From Candidatus Pantoea soli (GTDB lineage: Bacteria > Pseudomonadota > Gammaproteobacteria > Enterobacterales > Enterobacteriaceae), in assembly GCF_007833795.1 (NCBI RefSeq), contig NZ_CP032703.1, forward strand, positions 62,001 to 126,000: DNA of 64,000 bases, written 5' to 3'. Positions 42,645 to 51,865 of the stretch are shown here, piece after piece. A program made the position numbers and the translations under genes. The notes below the pieces were generated by a model. The model was not told where the DNA came from, made no database searches, and saw only the letters and a list, made by a program, of their open reading frames with translations. Each line of letters opens with the position of its first letter. The first letter of the stretch is position 1.

Positions 42645-43164
42645 TTGAATCTTCTCCCTGAAGTGTTGCGGATTGTAAGTAAATGCGCATGATAATGATA
42701 ATTGTTCGTATTGTATATAAATCCTGTCGTGCTTTTCCGTCATGCTGCCGTGTACTCCTCTATCCAGCCGGGGCAGCCTCGCCAGGAGCACAGGCAACCC
42801 TTCAGCTGTCAGGCGGAGCAGGGCAACAGCCATTCCGCGTTGCCGCGCGGGCGCAGGGCGGTAACAGCAGGCGGATGATGCCTGACGGCTGGCGCACCGC
42901 GGGCCACGGTGGCAGCGCTGAAATTTGTCTGCCGCTGCAAGCCGGACGCCGCCGTAACAACTGCTTAGCTGCGCTGCGGCAATGGATAGGGGTTTTTCGC
43001 ATTTGTGATCGCCAGCGGTCTTCCTGAGAATGGCCACAGGACGTGATGAGGATGACAAGCCTTCTGCCACGCGACGTTGTGCGCGGCGGACGGGATAACG
43101 ACATCGCCACCTCCGCGCCTTTTCCCGCTGCGGGAAATCTTTCACTATCAGGAGAACGGTTGCA
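42645..43164. other. 520-base GC-rich intergenic region with a Fur box
   Basis: The left 100 bases are AT-rich and hold the receptor promoter and Fur box. The remaining 400 bases are GC-rich like coding DNA, yet every frame has poor composition (Arg, Ser and Cys rich) and no ribosome site. It might be a decayed gene or a long leader of the ABC operon. Confidence 0.45.
42691..42709 (-). promoter_or_regulatory. Fur box of the FepA-like receptor
   Basis: GATAATGATAATTGTTCGT matches the Fur consensus at its first 12 positions without a mismatch and at 14 of 19 overall. It lies about 50 bases upstream of the receptor GTG, over the expected promoter. Confidence 0.85.
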
Positions 43165-44061
43165 GTGAAACTTGCACAAGGCATAACCCTTTTCGCACTG
43201 GCACTCAGTGCTCACACCGCATTTGCCGCTGAACCCGCCGTGCCGACAGACAGCACGCTGCATGTCAGCGCAGACCCGGCGCTGAAAAGCCTGGTGCCGG
43301 CGCAGATAGTGCAGCGCGGCTACCTGGTGGCAGGTACCAACCCGAACACGCCGCCCACCACGTTTTACAAAGAGGACAACAAAACGCTGGCCGGACGTGA
43401 AATCGATATCATGAACGCGGTGGGCGAACGGCTGGGTATCCAGGTGCAGTGGCGGGATACCGGCGGCTTCGACAACATCATCCCCGGCCTGAAAACCGGC
43501 CGCTATGATGTGGCACTCTCCAACATCAATGCGACGTCCGCCCGGGCGAAAATTATCGATTTTGTCAGCTATTACGACGCCAGCCGGCTGGGCATCATTT
43601 CACGCAAAGATGCCGGCTTAGCGCCGTTTACCACCCTGGACGCGATATGCGGGAAAACGGCAGGCGCCGGGGCCGGCACCACGCAGGTGACGCGGCTGGA
43701 AGAGGCGAGCAAAGCCTGTGAAAGCGCCGGGAAAAAACCGATCAATGTAGCCGTATTCCCGGACCGCCCGGCGGGCGTGCAGGCGGTAGTCAGCGGCCGG
43801 GTACCGATGTTTCTTGGTCCGTATGAAGGGTTACTGTGGCAGGCAAAAGTGATTAAGCCGCTGACCCTGAGCGGCGAAATCAGCGTCAAAGACGCGCCGG
43901 TGTCGGTGGCCTTCCCGAAAGATTCCGCGCTGGAGCCTGCGGTACAGGCAGCGCTGAATTCGCTGATCAAAGATGGCAGCTATCAGAAGATCCTCGCCAA
44001 CTGGGGGATCGGTTTTGGTGCGGTCAGTGCCGCAAAACGGAATCAGGAAATCTTTCAATGA
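43165..44061 (+). CDS. polar amino acid ABC transporter substrate-binding protein
   Basis: 298 residues from GTG 43165 (AGGAGAA site, spacing 8). A signal peptide (MKLAQGITLFALALSAHTAFA) is followed by the bacterial extracellular family 3 fold: GYLVAGTNPNTPPTTFYKEDNKTLAGREIDIMNAVGERLGIQVQW, FDNIIPGLKTGRYDVALSNINATSARAKIIDFVSYY, and a C-terminal LIKDGSYQKILANWGI. It captures an amino acid or derivative in the periplasm. The permease start overlaps its stop (ATGA). A reductase of the BisC type follows the transporter, suggesting an oxidised sulfur compound as cargo; that is inference. Confidence 0.92.
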   Translation: MKLAQGITLFALALSAHTAFAAEPAVPTDSTLHVSADPALKSLVPAQIVQRGYLVAGTNPNTPPTTFYKEDNKTLAGREIDIMNAVGERLGIQVQWRDTGGFDNIIPGLKTGRYDVALSNINATSARAKIIDFVSYYDASRLGIISRKDAGLAPFTTLDAICGKTAGAGAGTTQVTRLEEASKACESAGKKPINVAVFPDRPAGVQAVVSGRVPMFLGPYEGLLWQAKVIKPLTLSGEISVKDAPVSVAFPKDSALEPAVQAALNSLIKDGSYQKILANWGIGFGAVSAAKRNQEIFQ

Positions 44062-44981
44062 GTGAGCTGCCTTCCCGCCGTGACGATCTGAAAATCGTCG
44101 CGAAACGCTACTATGGCCGCTGGCTGAGCGCGCTGCTGGTGTTGCTGGGCGTGGTGGCGATCGCCCACTCAATGATGAACAATCCCCGCTTTGAGTGGGG
44201 CGTGATCGCCGAAAACTTTACCGGCCCGTCGATCCTGCAGGGCGTGCTGATGACGCTGCAGCTGACGGCAATCACGGTGGTGCTGGGTTTTGCCTTCGGC
44301 ACGGTACTGGCGCTGATGCGCCTCTCATCGAATCCGGTGCTGGTGGGCGTCAGCTGGGTTTACACCTGGTTTTTCCGCGGGGTGCCCATGCTGGTGCAGC
44401 TGTTCCTCTGGTACAACATCGCGGCGCTTTATCCCACCGTCTCCCTGGCACTGCCGGGGCTGGGGGAGGTGTGGAGCACGCCATCGAACGCGCTTATCAG
44501 CCCGTTCAGCGCGGCGGTTATCGCGCTGGTCATGCATCAGTCAGCCTATGCCGCTGAAATTGTGCGGGCCGGCATTCAGAGCGTGGGTCGCGGCCAGCTG
44601 GAAGCCGCCCGCGCGCTGGGTTATCGCCCGGCGCAGATTTTGCGCCATACCATTCTGCCGCAGGCGATGCGCGCCATCATGCCGCCGGCTGGCAATGAGA
44701 TCATCGGTCAGTTGAAAACCACCGCCGTGGTGTCAGTGATCTCGCTGCAGGACGTGCTGTTCTCCGCGCAAATCATCTATCAGCGCACCTATGAAGTGAT
44801 CCCGCTGCTGCTGGTGGCGACCTTATGGTATCTGCTGATGACTTCGGTGCTTTCGGTGGGGCAGTTTTATGTGGAGCGCTACTTTGGACGCGGCGTCACG
44901 CGGCGCGAAAAGCGCAGCCTGCTGCCCTCTCTGCCGCGCCTGAGCGGCACCCGGACAGCCAGGAGCGTGAGCAATGGCTGA
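44058..44981 (+). CDS. polar amino acid ABC transporter permease
   Basis: 307 residues, longer than usual for the HisM/GlnP class (about 220) because of an N-terminal extension of about 65 residues with an extra hydrophobic segment (WLSALLVLLGVVAIAHSMM). The core has ILQGVLMTLQLTAITVVLGFAFGTVLALMRLS, the EAA loop EAARALGYRPAQILRHTILPQAMRAIMPPAGNEIIGQLKTTAVVSVI, and helices to about 275, then a basic tail. It forms the membrane channel of the importer. ATGA overlap upstream and an 8-base overlap with the ATPase gene. Confidence 0.92.
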   Translation: MSELPSRRDDLKIVAKRYYGRWLSALLVLLGVVAIAHSMMNNPRFEWGVIAENFTGPSILQGVLMTLQLTAITVVLGFAFGTVLALMRLSSNPVLVGVSWVYTWFFRGVPMLVQLFLWYNIAALYPTVSLALPGLGEVWSTPSNALISPFSAAVIALVMHQSAYAAEIVRAGIQSVGRGQLEAARALGYRPAQILRHTILPQAMRAIMPPAGNEIIGQLKTTAVVSVISLQDVLFSAQIIYQRTYEVIPLLLVATLWYLLMTSVLSVGQFYVERYFGRGVTRREKRSLLPSLPRLSGTRTARSVSNG

Positions 44982-45735
44982 AGCGATCGCCTTACGTAAC
45001 CTCACCAAACGCTTTTCCGGCGTCACTATTCTGGATGCGGTAGATCTGGATCTCCCCGCCGGTTCTGTCACGGTGATCCTCGGACCGTCCGGCTCGGGCA
45101 AATCCACGCTGCTGCGCTGTATTAACCATCTGGAAAAACCCGATGGTGGCACTATCCGCATCGGCGGCGAAATCATTGGCTACCGGCAGAAAGGCAAGGC
45201 GCTGCATGAGTTAAGCAGCGGCGAGATCGCCCGGCAGCGGGCAGAGATCGGCATGGTCTTCCAGCAGTTCAATCTGTTTCCGCACCGCACCGTGCTGCAG
45301 AACATCATTGATGCACCGATGCGGGTGAAAAAACAGAGCCGCCAGCAGGCAACCCGCAAAGCGCAGTCGCTGCTGCAGCAGGTGGGGCTGGCGGGCCGCG
45401 AAGCCGAGTGGCCACAGAATCTTTCTGGCGGGCAGCAGCAGCGTGTGGCGATTGCGCGCGCGCTGGCGATGGACCCCGGCGTGATGCTGTTTGATGAACC
45501 CACATCGGCGCTGGACCCGGAGCTGGTAGGTGAAGTGCTGCAGGTGATCAAACAGCTGGCGCACTCCGGTATCACCATGGTGATCGTCACGCACGAGATC
45601 GGCTTTGCGCGCAAAGTGGCGGACAATATTGTCTTCATGGAAGGCGGGAAGATCGTGGCGGCAGGCCCGGCGCAGCAGGTACTGGATGACGCGGAGAACC
45701 ATCGCGTCAGAAACTTCATTGCAACGGTGCTGTAG
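44974..45735 (+). CDS. polar amino acid ABC transporter ATP-binding protein (GlnQ-like)
   Basis: 253 residues with Walker A GPSGSGKST (about 37-45), the Q loop FQQFNLFPH, signature LSGGQQQRVAIARAL, Walker B VMLFDEPTSALDPELVGEVL and the H loop TMVIVTHEIGFA. These place it in the polar amino acid (GlnQ/HisP) ATPase family. An AGGAG site precedes ATG 44974. Its stop codon sits in the loop of a terminator hairpin, so transcription into the following reductase gene may be attenuated. Confidence 0.94.
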   Translation: MAEAIALRNLTKRFSGVTILDAVDLDLPAGSVTVILGPSGSGKSTLLRCINHLEKPDGGTIRIGGEIIGYRQKGKALHELSSGEIARQRAEIGMVFQQFNLFPHRTVLQNIIDAPMRVKKQSRQQATRKAQSLLQQVGLAGREAEWPQNLSGGQQQRVAIARALAMDPGVMLFDEPTSALDPELVGEVLQVIKQLAHSGITMVIVTHEIGFARKVADNIVFMEGGKIVAAGPAQQVLDDAENHRVRNFIATVL

Positions 45736-45748
45736 GCACCGTATTTTT
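45724..45748 (+). terminator. terminator hairpin overlapping the ATPase stop codon
   Basis: ACGGTGC (45724-45730) pairs with GCACCGT (45736-45742), with the TAG stop within the 5-base loop, followed by ATTTTT. A ribosome reading to the stop would melt the hairpin, which could link translation of the ATPase to read-through into the BisC-like gene. Confidence 0.6.
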
Positions 45749-45766
45749 CGTTTTCTCAGGACCACT

Positions 45767-48106
45767 ATGACGCAAAAAGCGGTGATGCACAGCGCGCACT
45801 GGGGGGCTTTTACTGCCCGGCTACAGGGCGATCGGCTGGCGACGCAACCTTTTCAGGGCGATCCCGATCCCAGCCCGCTGCTGCAGAATTTCACCACGGC
45901 GCTGCGCCATCCGGCTCGCGTCACGCAGCCGATGGCACGTCGCGGCTGGCTGGAGCAGGGACCGGGCCCGGATGAGCGGCGCGGAAAGGATGAGTGGGTG
46001 GCGCTAAGCTGGGACGAGGCTTATGCGCGGGTGGCGGATGAACTGCAACGCGTGGGCGATCGCTACGGGCCGGCCGGCATATTTGGCGGCTCTTATGGCT
46101 GGTCCAGCGCCGGGCGGTTTCATCACGCCCAGAGTCAGGTGCACCGTTTTCTGAATACCGTCATGGGCGGCTATGTACGCTCGGTCAACAGCTACAGCTC
46201 CGGCGCCGCCTCGGTGCTGCTGCCGCATATCGTTGGTGACATGAATGAAATTGCGCGCCGCGGCGTCAGCTGGGAGGAGATTGCGCAGCACAGTGACATC
46301 GTGCTGGCGTTTGGCGGGCTGGCGCTGAAAAATGCCCAGGTTGCCAGCGGCGGTCTCAGCGAGCACACGGAGCGCAGCTTCATGCAGCAGGCGGCGCAGC
46401 GCGGCACGCGCTTTATTTCCGTCAGCCCGCTGAAAACCGATCTGCCGGATGAGGCACAGGGAGAATGGCTGGCGCTGCGGCCCGGCACTGACGCCGCACT
46501 GATGCTGGGCATATTGTCAGTGCTGCTGAGCGAAAAACGCACCGACGAGGCGTTTCTGGCGCGGTATACCGTCGGCTGGCCGCAGATGGTGGCCTATCTG
46601 CGCGGTGAAGAGGATGGTACGGTGCGCGATGCAGTCTGGGCAGCCGCGATCTGCGGCGTCAGTGCCGCTGCCATCACCCGACTGGCGCGCCAGCTGCATG
46701 GCCGGCGCGTGCTGATTACGGTGGCACACGCCCTGCAGCGCGCCGGGCATGGCGAACAGCCGGTCTGGCTGGGACTGGTGCTGGCGGCCGCCCTGGGGCA
46801 GCCCGGACTCCCCGGCGGCGGCTATACCTATGCGCTTGGCGCTTTAGGGCACTATGGCAAGCACCACAATCTGGTGAGTTTTCCGGCGTTGCCGCAGGGC
46901 CGTAACGGCATAGACCGCCTGATCCCGGTGGCGCGCATCGCCGATATGCTGCTGCATCCCGGTACGCAATTTGACTACAACGGCCGCCGTTTAACCTATC
47001 CGCACGTTCGCCTGGCATTGTGGGCAGGCGGTAATCCTTTCCATCATCATCAGGATCTGGCGCGACTGCGTCAGGCGTTTTGTCAGCTGGATACGCTGAT
47101 CGTGCATGAGAGCGTCTGGACTGCGACCGCGCGGCATGCCGATATCGTGCTGCCTGCCACGCTGTCGCTGGAGCGGGAGGACATCGGCGCCGCACCGACC
47201 GATCGGCATCTGGTTGCCATGCAGCCGGTGGCTGAACCCTGTGGCGAAGCCCAGGATGATTACACAATCTTTACCATGCTGGCGCGCCGCCTGGGCCGTG
47301 AGCAGGCGTTTACCGAAGGTCGCGATGCACGCGGCTGGCTGCAGCATCTGTATGGGCAGCTGCAGGAGAAGCTGGCGGCGCATGCAGTGACGCTGCCGGA
47401 CTTTGCTACCTTCTGGCAGGCAGGGGTGCTGACGCTGCCGCAGCTGAAGGACGGCGGGCGCCTGATCAATGCCTTCCGCGCCGATCCGATCGCCGCGCCG
47501 CTACCGACGCCGAGCGGCAAAATTGAAATCTACTCCGCGACCATCGCCGGTTTTGCTTATCCCAGCTGTCCGGGGCATCCGGTGTGGCTGACGCCACCGC
47601 AGCAGCCCGATGCCGACCATCCGTTCTGGCTGATTGCAAACCAGCCTGCCACGCGTCTGCACAGCCAGCTGGATTTTGGGGAATACAGCCTGAGCGGTAA
47701 GCGGCAGGGGCGTGAACAGTGCAGCCTGCATCCGGATGATGCCCGGCGGCTGAATATCCGCGACGGCGACATTATCGAGCTATACAACATGCGCGGGCAC
47801 GTGCTGGCCAGCGCGCGCGTGACGCCGCACATCATGCCGGGCGTGGTGCAGTTACCCACCGGCGCCTGGTACGATCCGGTGGATCCGGCGGCGCGGCGTC
47901 CGCTGTGCCGGCACGGTAACCCCAATGTGCTGACGCTGGACAAAGGGACCTCGGCGCTGACGCAGGGATGCAGCGGGCAGCTTACCGTCGTGCAGGTGCG
48001 TAAATATCAGGGCGAACTGACGCCGGTGCAGGCGTTTACGCCGCCGCAGGCGGTTGCCATAACCGGCAGCCCGGCCCCTGCGGCGACGCATGGCGACCCG
48101 TCTTAG
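45767..48106 (+). CDS. bisC: molybdopterin S/N-oxide reductase, BisC-like
   Basis: 779 residues, like E. coli BisC (777). There is no twin-arginine signal, so it is cytoplasmic. Features: HSAHWGAFTARLQGDRL at the N-terminus, SWDEAYARVADELQRVGDRYGPAGIFGGSYGWSSAGRFHHAQSQVHRFLNTVMGGYVRSVNSYSSGAASVLLPHI with Ser as the molybdenum ligand, AHALQRAGHGEQPVW, LALWAGGNPFHHHQD and the C-terminal LHSQLDFGEYS domain. BisC reduces biotin sulfoxide and methionine-S-sulfoxide. The gene follows an amino acid ABC importer by 31 bases, so the oxide may be taken up by that system. The exact substrate remains open (TorZ/BisC relatives are similar). Confidence 0.88.
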   Translation: MTQKAVMHSAHWGAFTARLQGDRLATQPFQGDPDPSPLLQNFTTALRHPARVTQPMARRGWLEQGPGPDERRGKDEWVALSWDEAYARVADELQRVGDRYGPAGIFGGSYGWSSAGRFHHAQSQVHRFLNTVMGGYVRSVNSYSSGAASVLLPHIVGDMNEIARRGVSWEEIAQHSDIVLAFGGLALKNAQVASGGLSEHTERSFMQQAAQRGTRFISVSPLKTDLPDEAQGEWLALRPGTDAALMLGILSVLLSEKRTDEAFLARYTVGWPQMVAYLRGEEDGTVRDAVWAAAICGVSAAAITRLARQLHGRRVLITVAHALQRAGHGEQPVWLGLVLAAALGQPGLPGGGYTYALGALGHYGKHHNLVSFPALPQGRNGIDRLIPVARIADMLLHPGTQFDYNGRRLTYPHVRLALWAGGNPFHHHQDLARLRQAFCQLDTLIVHESVWTATARHADIVLPATLSLEREDIGAAPTDRHLVAMQPVAEPCGEAQDDYTIFTMLARRLGREQAFTEGRDARGWLQHLYGQLQEKLAAHAVTLPDFATFWQAGVLTLPQLKDGGRLINAFRADPIAAPLPTPSGKIEIYSATIAGFAYPSCPGHPVWLTPPQQPDADHPFWLIANQPATRLHSQLDFGEYSLSGKRQGREQCSLHPDDARRLNIRDGDIIELYNMRGHVLASARVTPHIMPGVVQLPTGAWYDPVDPAARRPLCRHGNPNVLTLDKGTSALTQGCSGQLTVVQVRKYQGELTPVQAFTPPQAVAITGSPAPAATHGDPS

Positions 48107-48117
48107 CCGCCCGCTGT

Positions 48118-51100
48118 TCACGCAATGGTTTTGCGGTTGCTCAGCAGGTCTTTCACCGTCCCGGCCACGCGCCTGCCGGCCAGGAAGGCGTGATCGGAGT
48201 TATAGTACTCCCACTCGCTGTAACGACCGGCGAGGTGGATTCCCTGGGCAACCAGCCAGCTGCGAATCCGCGCCACGTTTTCGCTGCGCGCATGGTCATA
48301 CACCACGTAGGCATAGGGCATATCGACAATGCTGGCGGTCAGTATGCGATCGTCCGCGTTGAAGATGCCGCAGCGGATGCAGTCATCAATACAGCGCTGA
48401 ATCAGCGCTTCGCCGGTGCACGGCAGCGGTTGGTCGTCACGCCAGGTGATTTCACAGGTCAGGCCAAAGCCACCGGGCGGATTACAGTGCGGACTGGCAT
48501 TGCCCTGCAAAAAGATGCGGTGAAACAGCGTATCGCCGGGATAGTAAATCCAGTGTTTGTCGCTCAGATTCGCCCGGCCGACGCCCAGATTCACGCAGCA
48601 GACCGAGGTATGCCGCAGTTGTGCCGCCGCCTGCTGAATGGCCTCCGGCGCACGTGCGCCCATCAGCCGCACCAGCTCCGGCAGCGGCAGGGTACTGATC
48701 AGCTGGTCATACTGCAGATGCCGGCCATCGGTCAGGGTGACGCTGTGCGTCTGTGGCTGAATGGCGGTCACGGCAGCGTTGGTTTCCAGCTTACAGCGCA
48801 GATGCGGCAAAAAGCCGTTCATCAGCGCCTGAAAACCGCCGCGCAGCGGATAGCCAAATCGCGCGTTGGGGCCGACCGGTTTTGCCAGCGGAGCCAGCGC
48901 ACCGCTGACAATTTGCGCCAGATCGGGCAGCGGCACGCGTCCCCCCAGCCAGGAAGTTTCCATCGCCTGCAGCGGGGTTTTCCACAGTTTGCGGTTATAG
49001 GGGATAGCAAAATGGCGTGCGATACCTTTGCCCCAGACGCGATAGATAAAGTGCTCGAAATCCTCATCCTGCGGCTGCGGGGCGATCCGATCGGCATCCG
49101 CGACGACGCCATCCGCGCAGCAGTCGCGGCAGGCCTCCTCCGGCGGCACGGCCTCGCTTACGCTCTGCTGGCCATAGCGGGCTTCAATTGCCCCCAGTAC
49201 GCACTCACTCACTACCTCGGCCGGTAAACCATGCAGTGCCGACTGGAACGGATAGCGGGTATACACGCCGTGACTGTAGACCCAGGCTTCGCGCGTCTGC
49301 CAGTGCTGGTTATCACCCAGCAGCATATCGTATAAACCCAGCACGTAAGGATCGCTGGAAAACATGATGTGGCCAGCATAGTCAAAGGTGAAGCCCTGAT
49401 CTTCTATTGAACGGCACCAGCCGCCCGGCGCCGCGTTTTTTTCCAGCACCACCGCGCCTTCGCCGTAGTGATATCCGGCGCTGAGGCCGGTGGGGCCGGC
49501 CCCCAGAATCAGGCATGGAATCGGGCGCAGCGCGACCGCCTGTGCCCGAGCGCCGCTGGCAGGAGTTTCGCTGGCTGCCGGTGCGGGCTGGCGGGTTGCC
49601 GGTAGCCGGCTGATCTGCTGCTGCATCTGCGTCACGGTGCGGTCCCACGAGGTACCGGCAACTATCCCGGCCATCTGCTGCGCCTGCTGGTGACGCCGTT
49701 CTGTGGGCTGCCGCAGCGCGCGTTCGCAGGCCTGAATAAAGGCTTCATGCGTGTCTGCAATCGCCACCACATCCTGATAGTGGCGGGCGACGTCAGCGAT
49801 AGCGGTGCTGACCACCGGCAGCTGCGCCGCCATATACTCCAGCACTTTGGTCGGGCTGATAAAGCGGGTTGAAGCATTGAGGGCAAAGGGCATCAGACAG
49901 ACGTCCCAGCCGGCAAGAAACTGCGGCAGGGCGGCATAAGGCTGCTGGCCGAACCAGTGCAGATTGGCCGCCTGCGGCAGGGTGCTGGCATCAATTTTCA
50001 CCACCGGCCCGACCATCACAATCTGCCAGTCCGGATGACTGGCCGCCAGCTGCGCCACCAGCGACAAATCCATGCGTTCATCAATCACGCCATAATAGCC
50101 AAGCCTGGGCGTCGCCAGCCCCGCCTGCAGCGGATGGACGTTGGTGCGATCCAGCGCCTGAGCAAAGTGTCCGGCATCCACGCTGCTGGGGAAACAGTGC
50201 ACGTTCGCATGACGATGCTTTTTCGCTTCATACAGGCTGCTGCCGCCGGTAAACACCACATCGGCACGGCTCAGCAACGCCGATTCCCGCTGCTGCAGCT
50301 GACGCGGCGCCTGATCAAACGCGGCGAGTTCATCCATACAGTCATAAATGATGGCCGCCGGCTGAAACGCACTCAGCAGCGGCAGTGCCATCGGCGTGTA
50401 GAACCAGACCAGCGGCCGTGCTTCCGGCTCCAGCAGCGCACTCAGCAGCGGCTGCAGCAGGGCAATCTGATCGTCATGAAAACCAGGGGCATGAATTGGC
50501 GTGTGCGGTTCGATTACCGTCACATTGGCGGCAGGGTGCGACTGACGCAGTCCGGCTTCTCCCGCCTGATAAACCGGCTCTTCAATAAACAGCACGCGGT
50601 GATACTGGGCCAGACGGGACATCAGATGTTGCGGCCGCTGATACACGAAACCCCAGCGAAGATGACTGAAAACCACCAGTGTGGATGTGTTCATGTCGGA
50701 CTCCTTTGGCCCTGCGGCCCGGTTAATAGCGCCCTCGAAGCGGGCAAGCTGACGTTGGGATTGCCGCAGCGCGGCGGCACAGGTGTGATTCAGCAGCCGC
50801 ACGCGGTGATCATCCACGTCCCACAAGCCGCTGTGTGGCCAGTGTGCGGGGTCTTCCCACAGCGGCCGGTCAATGATTGGATACAGGCAGATCCCGCGAA
50901 TATCGCAGCCGCTAAGCCGGGCCTGCGCCACCTGCGCGGTGATATGGGCCAGCCAGGCGGCGCGACCGCTGCCCACGTGGCTGGTTTCGGCCAGCAGCAG
51001 CGGCCGCTGATAACGCTGTGCCAGCTGACACAGCATCTGGTGCAGCGGAATGCGCCGCGCATCGTCCAGATGCCACTCCAGCCGCTGACCGCTCAGGGCC

Positions 51101-51846
51101 AGCCACTGATTGCCGTGGTAATAATTGGCGCCCATCAGATCGAGATAGCGCGGTGCGCCCCCCAGTTCCGGTGCCAGCGTGCCGGCGAGCATATCCCAGG
51201 CCTGAAACTGTGCGGCATTCAGCGCAGCGGCGTGCTGCCGCGTGGCTGGCTGAGCATCGTCAGCCACCACGTGAATCAGCGGATCGCAGTGCAGGAAGCG
51301 GGCGCGCGGATCGGCTGCCCGTATGGCGTCACAGCCTGCCAGTGCCGCACGCACCAGCTGACATTTGATCGCATCCGGAGACGCTGCACTTTCGTGGCCG
51401 AACAGTCCGACAGCGATGCCCCAGCTGAGAAAAGAGATCTCATTGATGGGGGAATAGATCGGGGCTTCATCATAGAAATCGCGTAAAAACTGTGCGATGC
51501 GGAAGCAAAAGCCGGCGAAGCGCGGTACAAATTCCGGCGAAAACAGCGTCAGCCCGGCTGGCCAGCCGTAATGGCTCAGCGTCCAGTTAACCTGAATGCC
51601 GAGGCGGCAGGCGGCCGTCATCTGCGCCTCCAGCAGTCTGAACAGCGCCTGCGGATTGGCTTCTGCCCGGCGCCAGCCGACGCTTTCACGCACCACGCGT
51701 ATGGAAAATGCACCCAGTGCAGCATAATCCGCGGCAAACTGACGGTCGTGTCCCGTCAGCTGATTCATGTCCAGCGCGATGCCCGCCGGATTAATATGAT
51801 CGGCGCCTTCATAGCCGGCCTGCCAGAAACTGGAAAACGGCGTCAT
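48118..51846 (-). CDS. three-domain protein: GH1-like glycosidase + glycosyltransferase + FAD oxidoreductase/mutase-like
   Basis: One uninterrupted frame of 1242 codons. Residues 1-360 form a GH clan-A barrel with E136 (SPINEIS) as acid/base, ANYY at 240-243 and E287 (LLLAETS) as nucleophile. Residues 385-760 form a GT-B glycosyltransferase (GFVYQRPQHLMSRLA, IIYDCMDELAAF, GYYGVIDERMDL, FISPTKVLEYMAAQLPVV). Residues 777-1242 are an amine-oxidase/UDP-galactopyranose-mutase-like FAD domain (LILGAGPTGLSAGYHY, PGGWCRS, YPLRGGFQALM, GRYSEWEYYNSDHAFLAGR). A CxxCC group lies at 906-910. ATG 51846 has a CAGGAGA site. A second start at ATG 50694 could yield the last two domains alone. A role in surface polysaccharide is inferred. 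Confidence 0.8.
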   Translation of the reverse strand: MTPFSSFWQAGYEGADHINPAGIALDMNQLTGHDRQFAADYAALGAFSIRVVRESVGWRRAEANPQALFRLLEAQMTAACRLGIQVNWTLSHYGWPAGLTLFSPEFVPRFAGFCFRIAQFLRDFYDEAPIYSPINEISFLSWGIAVGLFGHESAASPDAIKCQLVRAALAGCDAIRAADPRARFLHCDPLIHVVADDAQPATRQHAAALNAAQFQAWDMLAGTLAPELGGAPRYLDLMGANYYHGNQWLALSGQRLEWHLDDARRIPLHQMLCQLAQRYQRPLLLAETSHVGSGRAAWLAHITAQVAQARLSGCDIRGICLYPIIDRPLWEDPAHWPHSGLWDVDDHRVRLLNHTCAAALRQSQRQLARFEGAINRAAGPKESDMNTSTLVVFSHLRWGFVYQRPQHLMSRLAQYHRVLFIEEPVYQAGEAGLRQSHPAANVTVIEPHTPIHAPGFHDDQIALLQPLLSALLEPEARPLVWFYTPMALPLLSAFQPAAIIYDCMDELAAFDQAPRQLQQRESALLSRADVVFTGGSSLYEAKKHRHANVHCFPSSVDAGHFAQALDRTNVHPLQAGLATPRLGYYGVIDERMDLSLVAQLAASHPDWQIVMVGPVVKIDASTLPQAANLHWFGQQPYAALPQFLAGWDVCLMPFALNASTRFISPTKVLEYMAAQLPVVSTAIADVARHYQDVVAIADTHEAFIQACERALRQPTERRHQQAQQMAGIVAGTSWDRTVTQMQQQISRLPATRQPAPAASETPASGARAQAVALRPIPCLILGAGPTGLSAGYHYGEGAVVLEKNAAPGGWCRSIEDQGFTFDYAGHIMFSSDPYVLGLYDMLLGDNQHWQTREAWVYSHGVYTRYPFQSALHGLPAEVVSECVLGAIEARYGQQSVSEAVPPEEACRDCCADGVVADADRIAPQPQDEDFEHFIYRVWGKGIARHFAIPYNRKLWKTPLQAMETSWLGGRVPLPDLAQIVSGALAPLAKPVGPNARFGYPLRGGFQALMNGFLPHLRCKLETNAAVTAIQPQTHSVTLTDGRHLQYDQLISTLPLPELVRLMGARAPEAIQQAAAQLRHTSVCCVNLGVGRANLSDKHWIYYPGDTLFHRIFLQGNASPHCNPPGGFGLTCEITWRDDQPLPCTGEALIQRCIDDCIRCGIFNADDRILTASIVDMPYAYVVYDHARSENVARIRSWLVAQGIHLAGRYSEWEYYNSDHAFLAGRRVAGTVKDLLSNRKTIA
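50692..50710 (-). promoter_or_regulatory. internal ribosome binding site and start inside the fusion gene
   Basis: AAAGGAG followed 6 bases later by ATG (50694) occurs in frame at codon 385, exactly at the boundary of the glycosidase and glycosyltransferase domains. From here an 858-residue protein could be made without the glycosidase. The preceding linker GPKESD has no stop codon. Confidence 0.65.
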
Positions 51847-51865
51847 TGTGCTCTCCTGGTTATTT

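Noticed and set aside
42645..43184. 180-residue extension of the FepA-like receptor and an overlapping 153-codon minus frame (42802-43263)
   Set aside because: The extension would read through the promoter and Fur box; the GTG at 42644 has a good ribosome site and starts a normal signal peptide. The second frame also overlaps the ABC binding-protein start.
49957..51486. 509-codon antisense frame inside the three-domain gene
   Set aside because: Shadow frame with Arg/Gln/His-rich composition; the opposite strand carries clear catalytic motifs.
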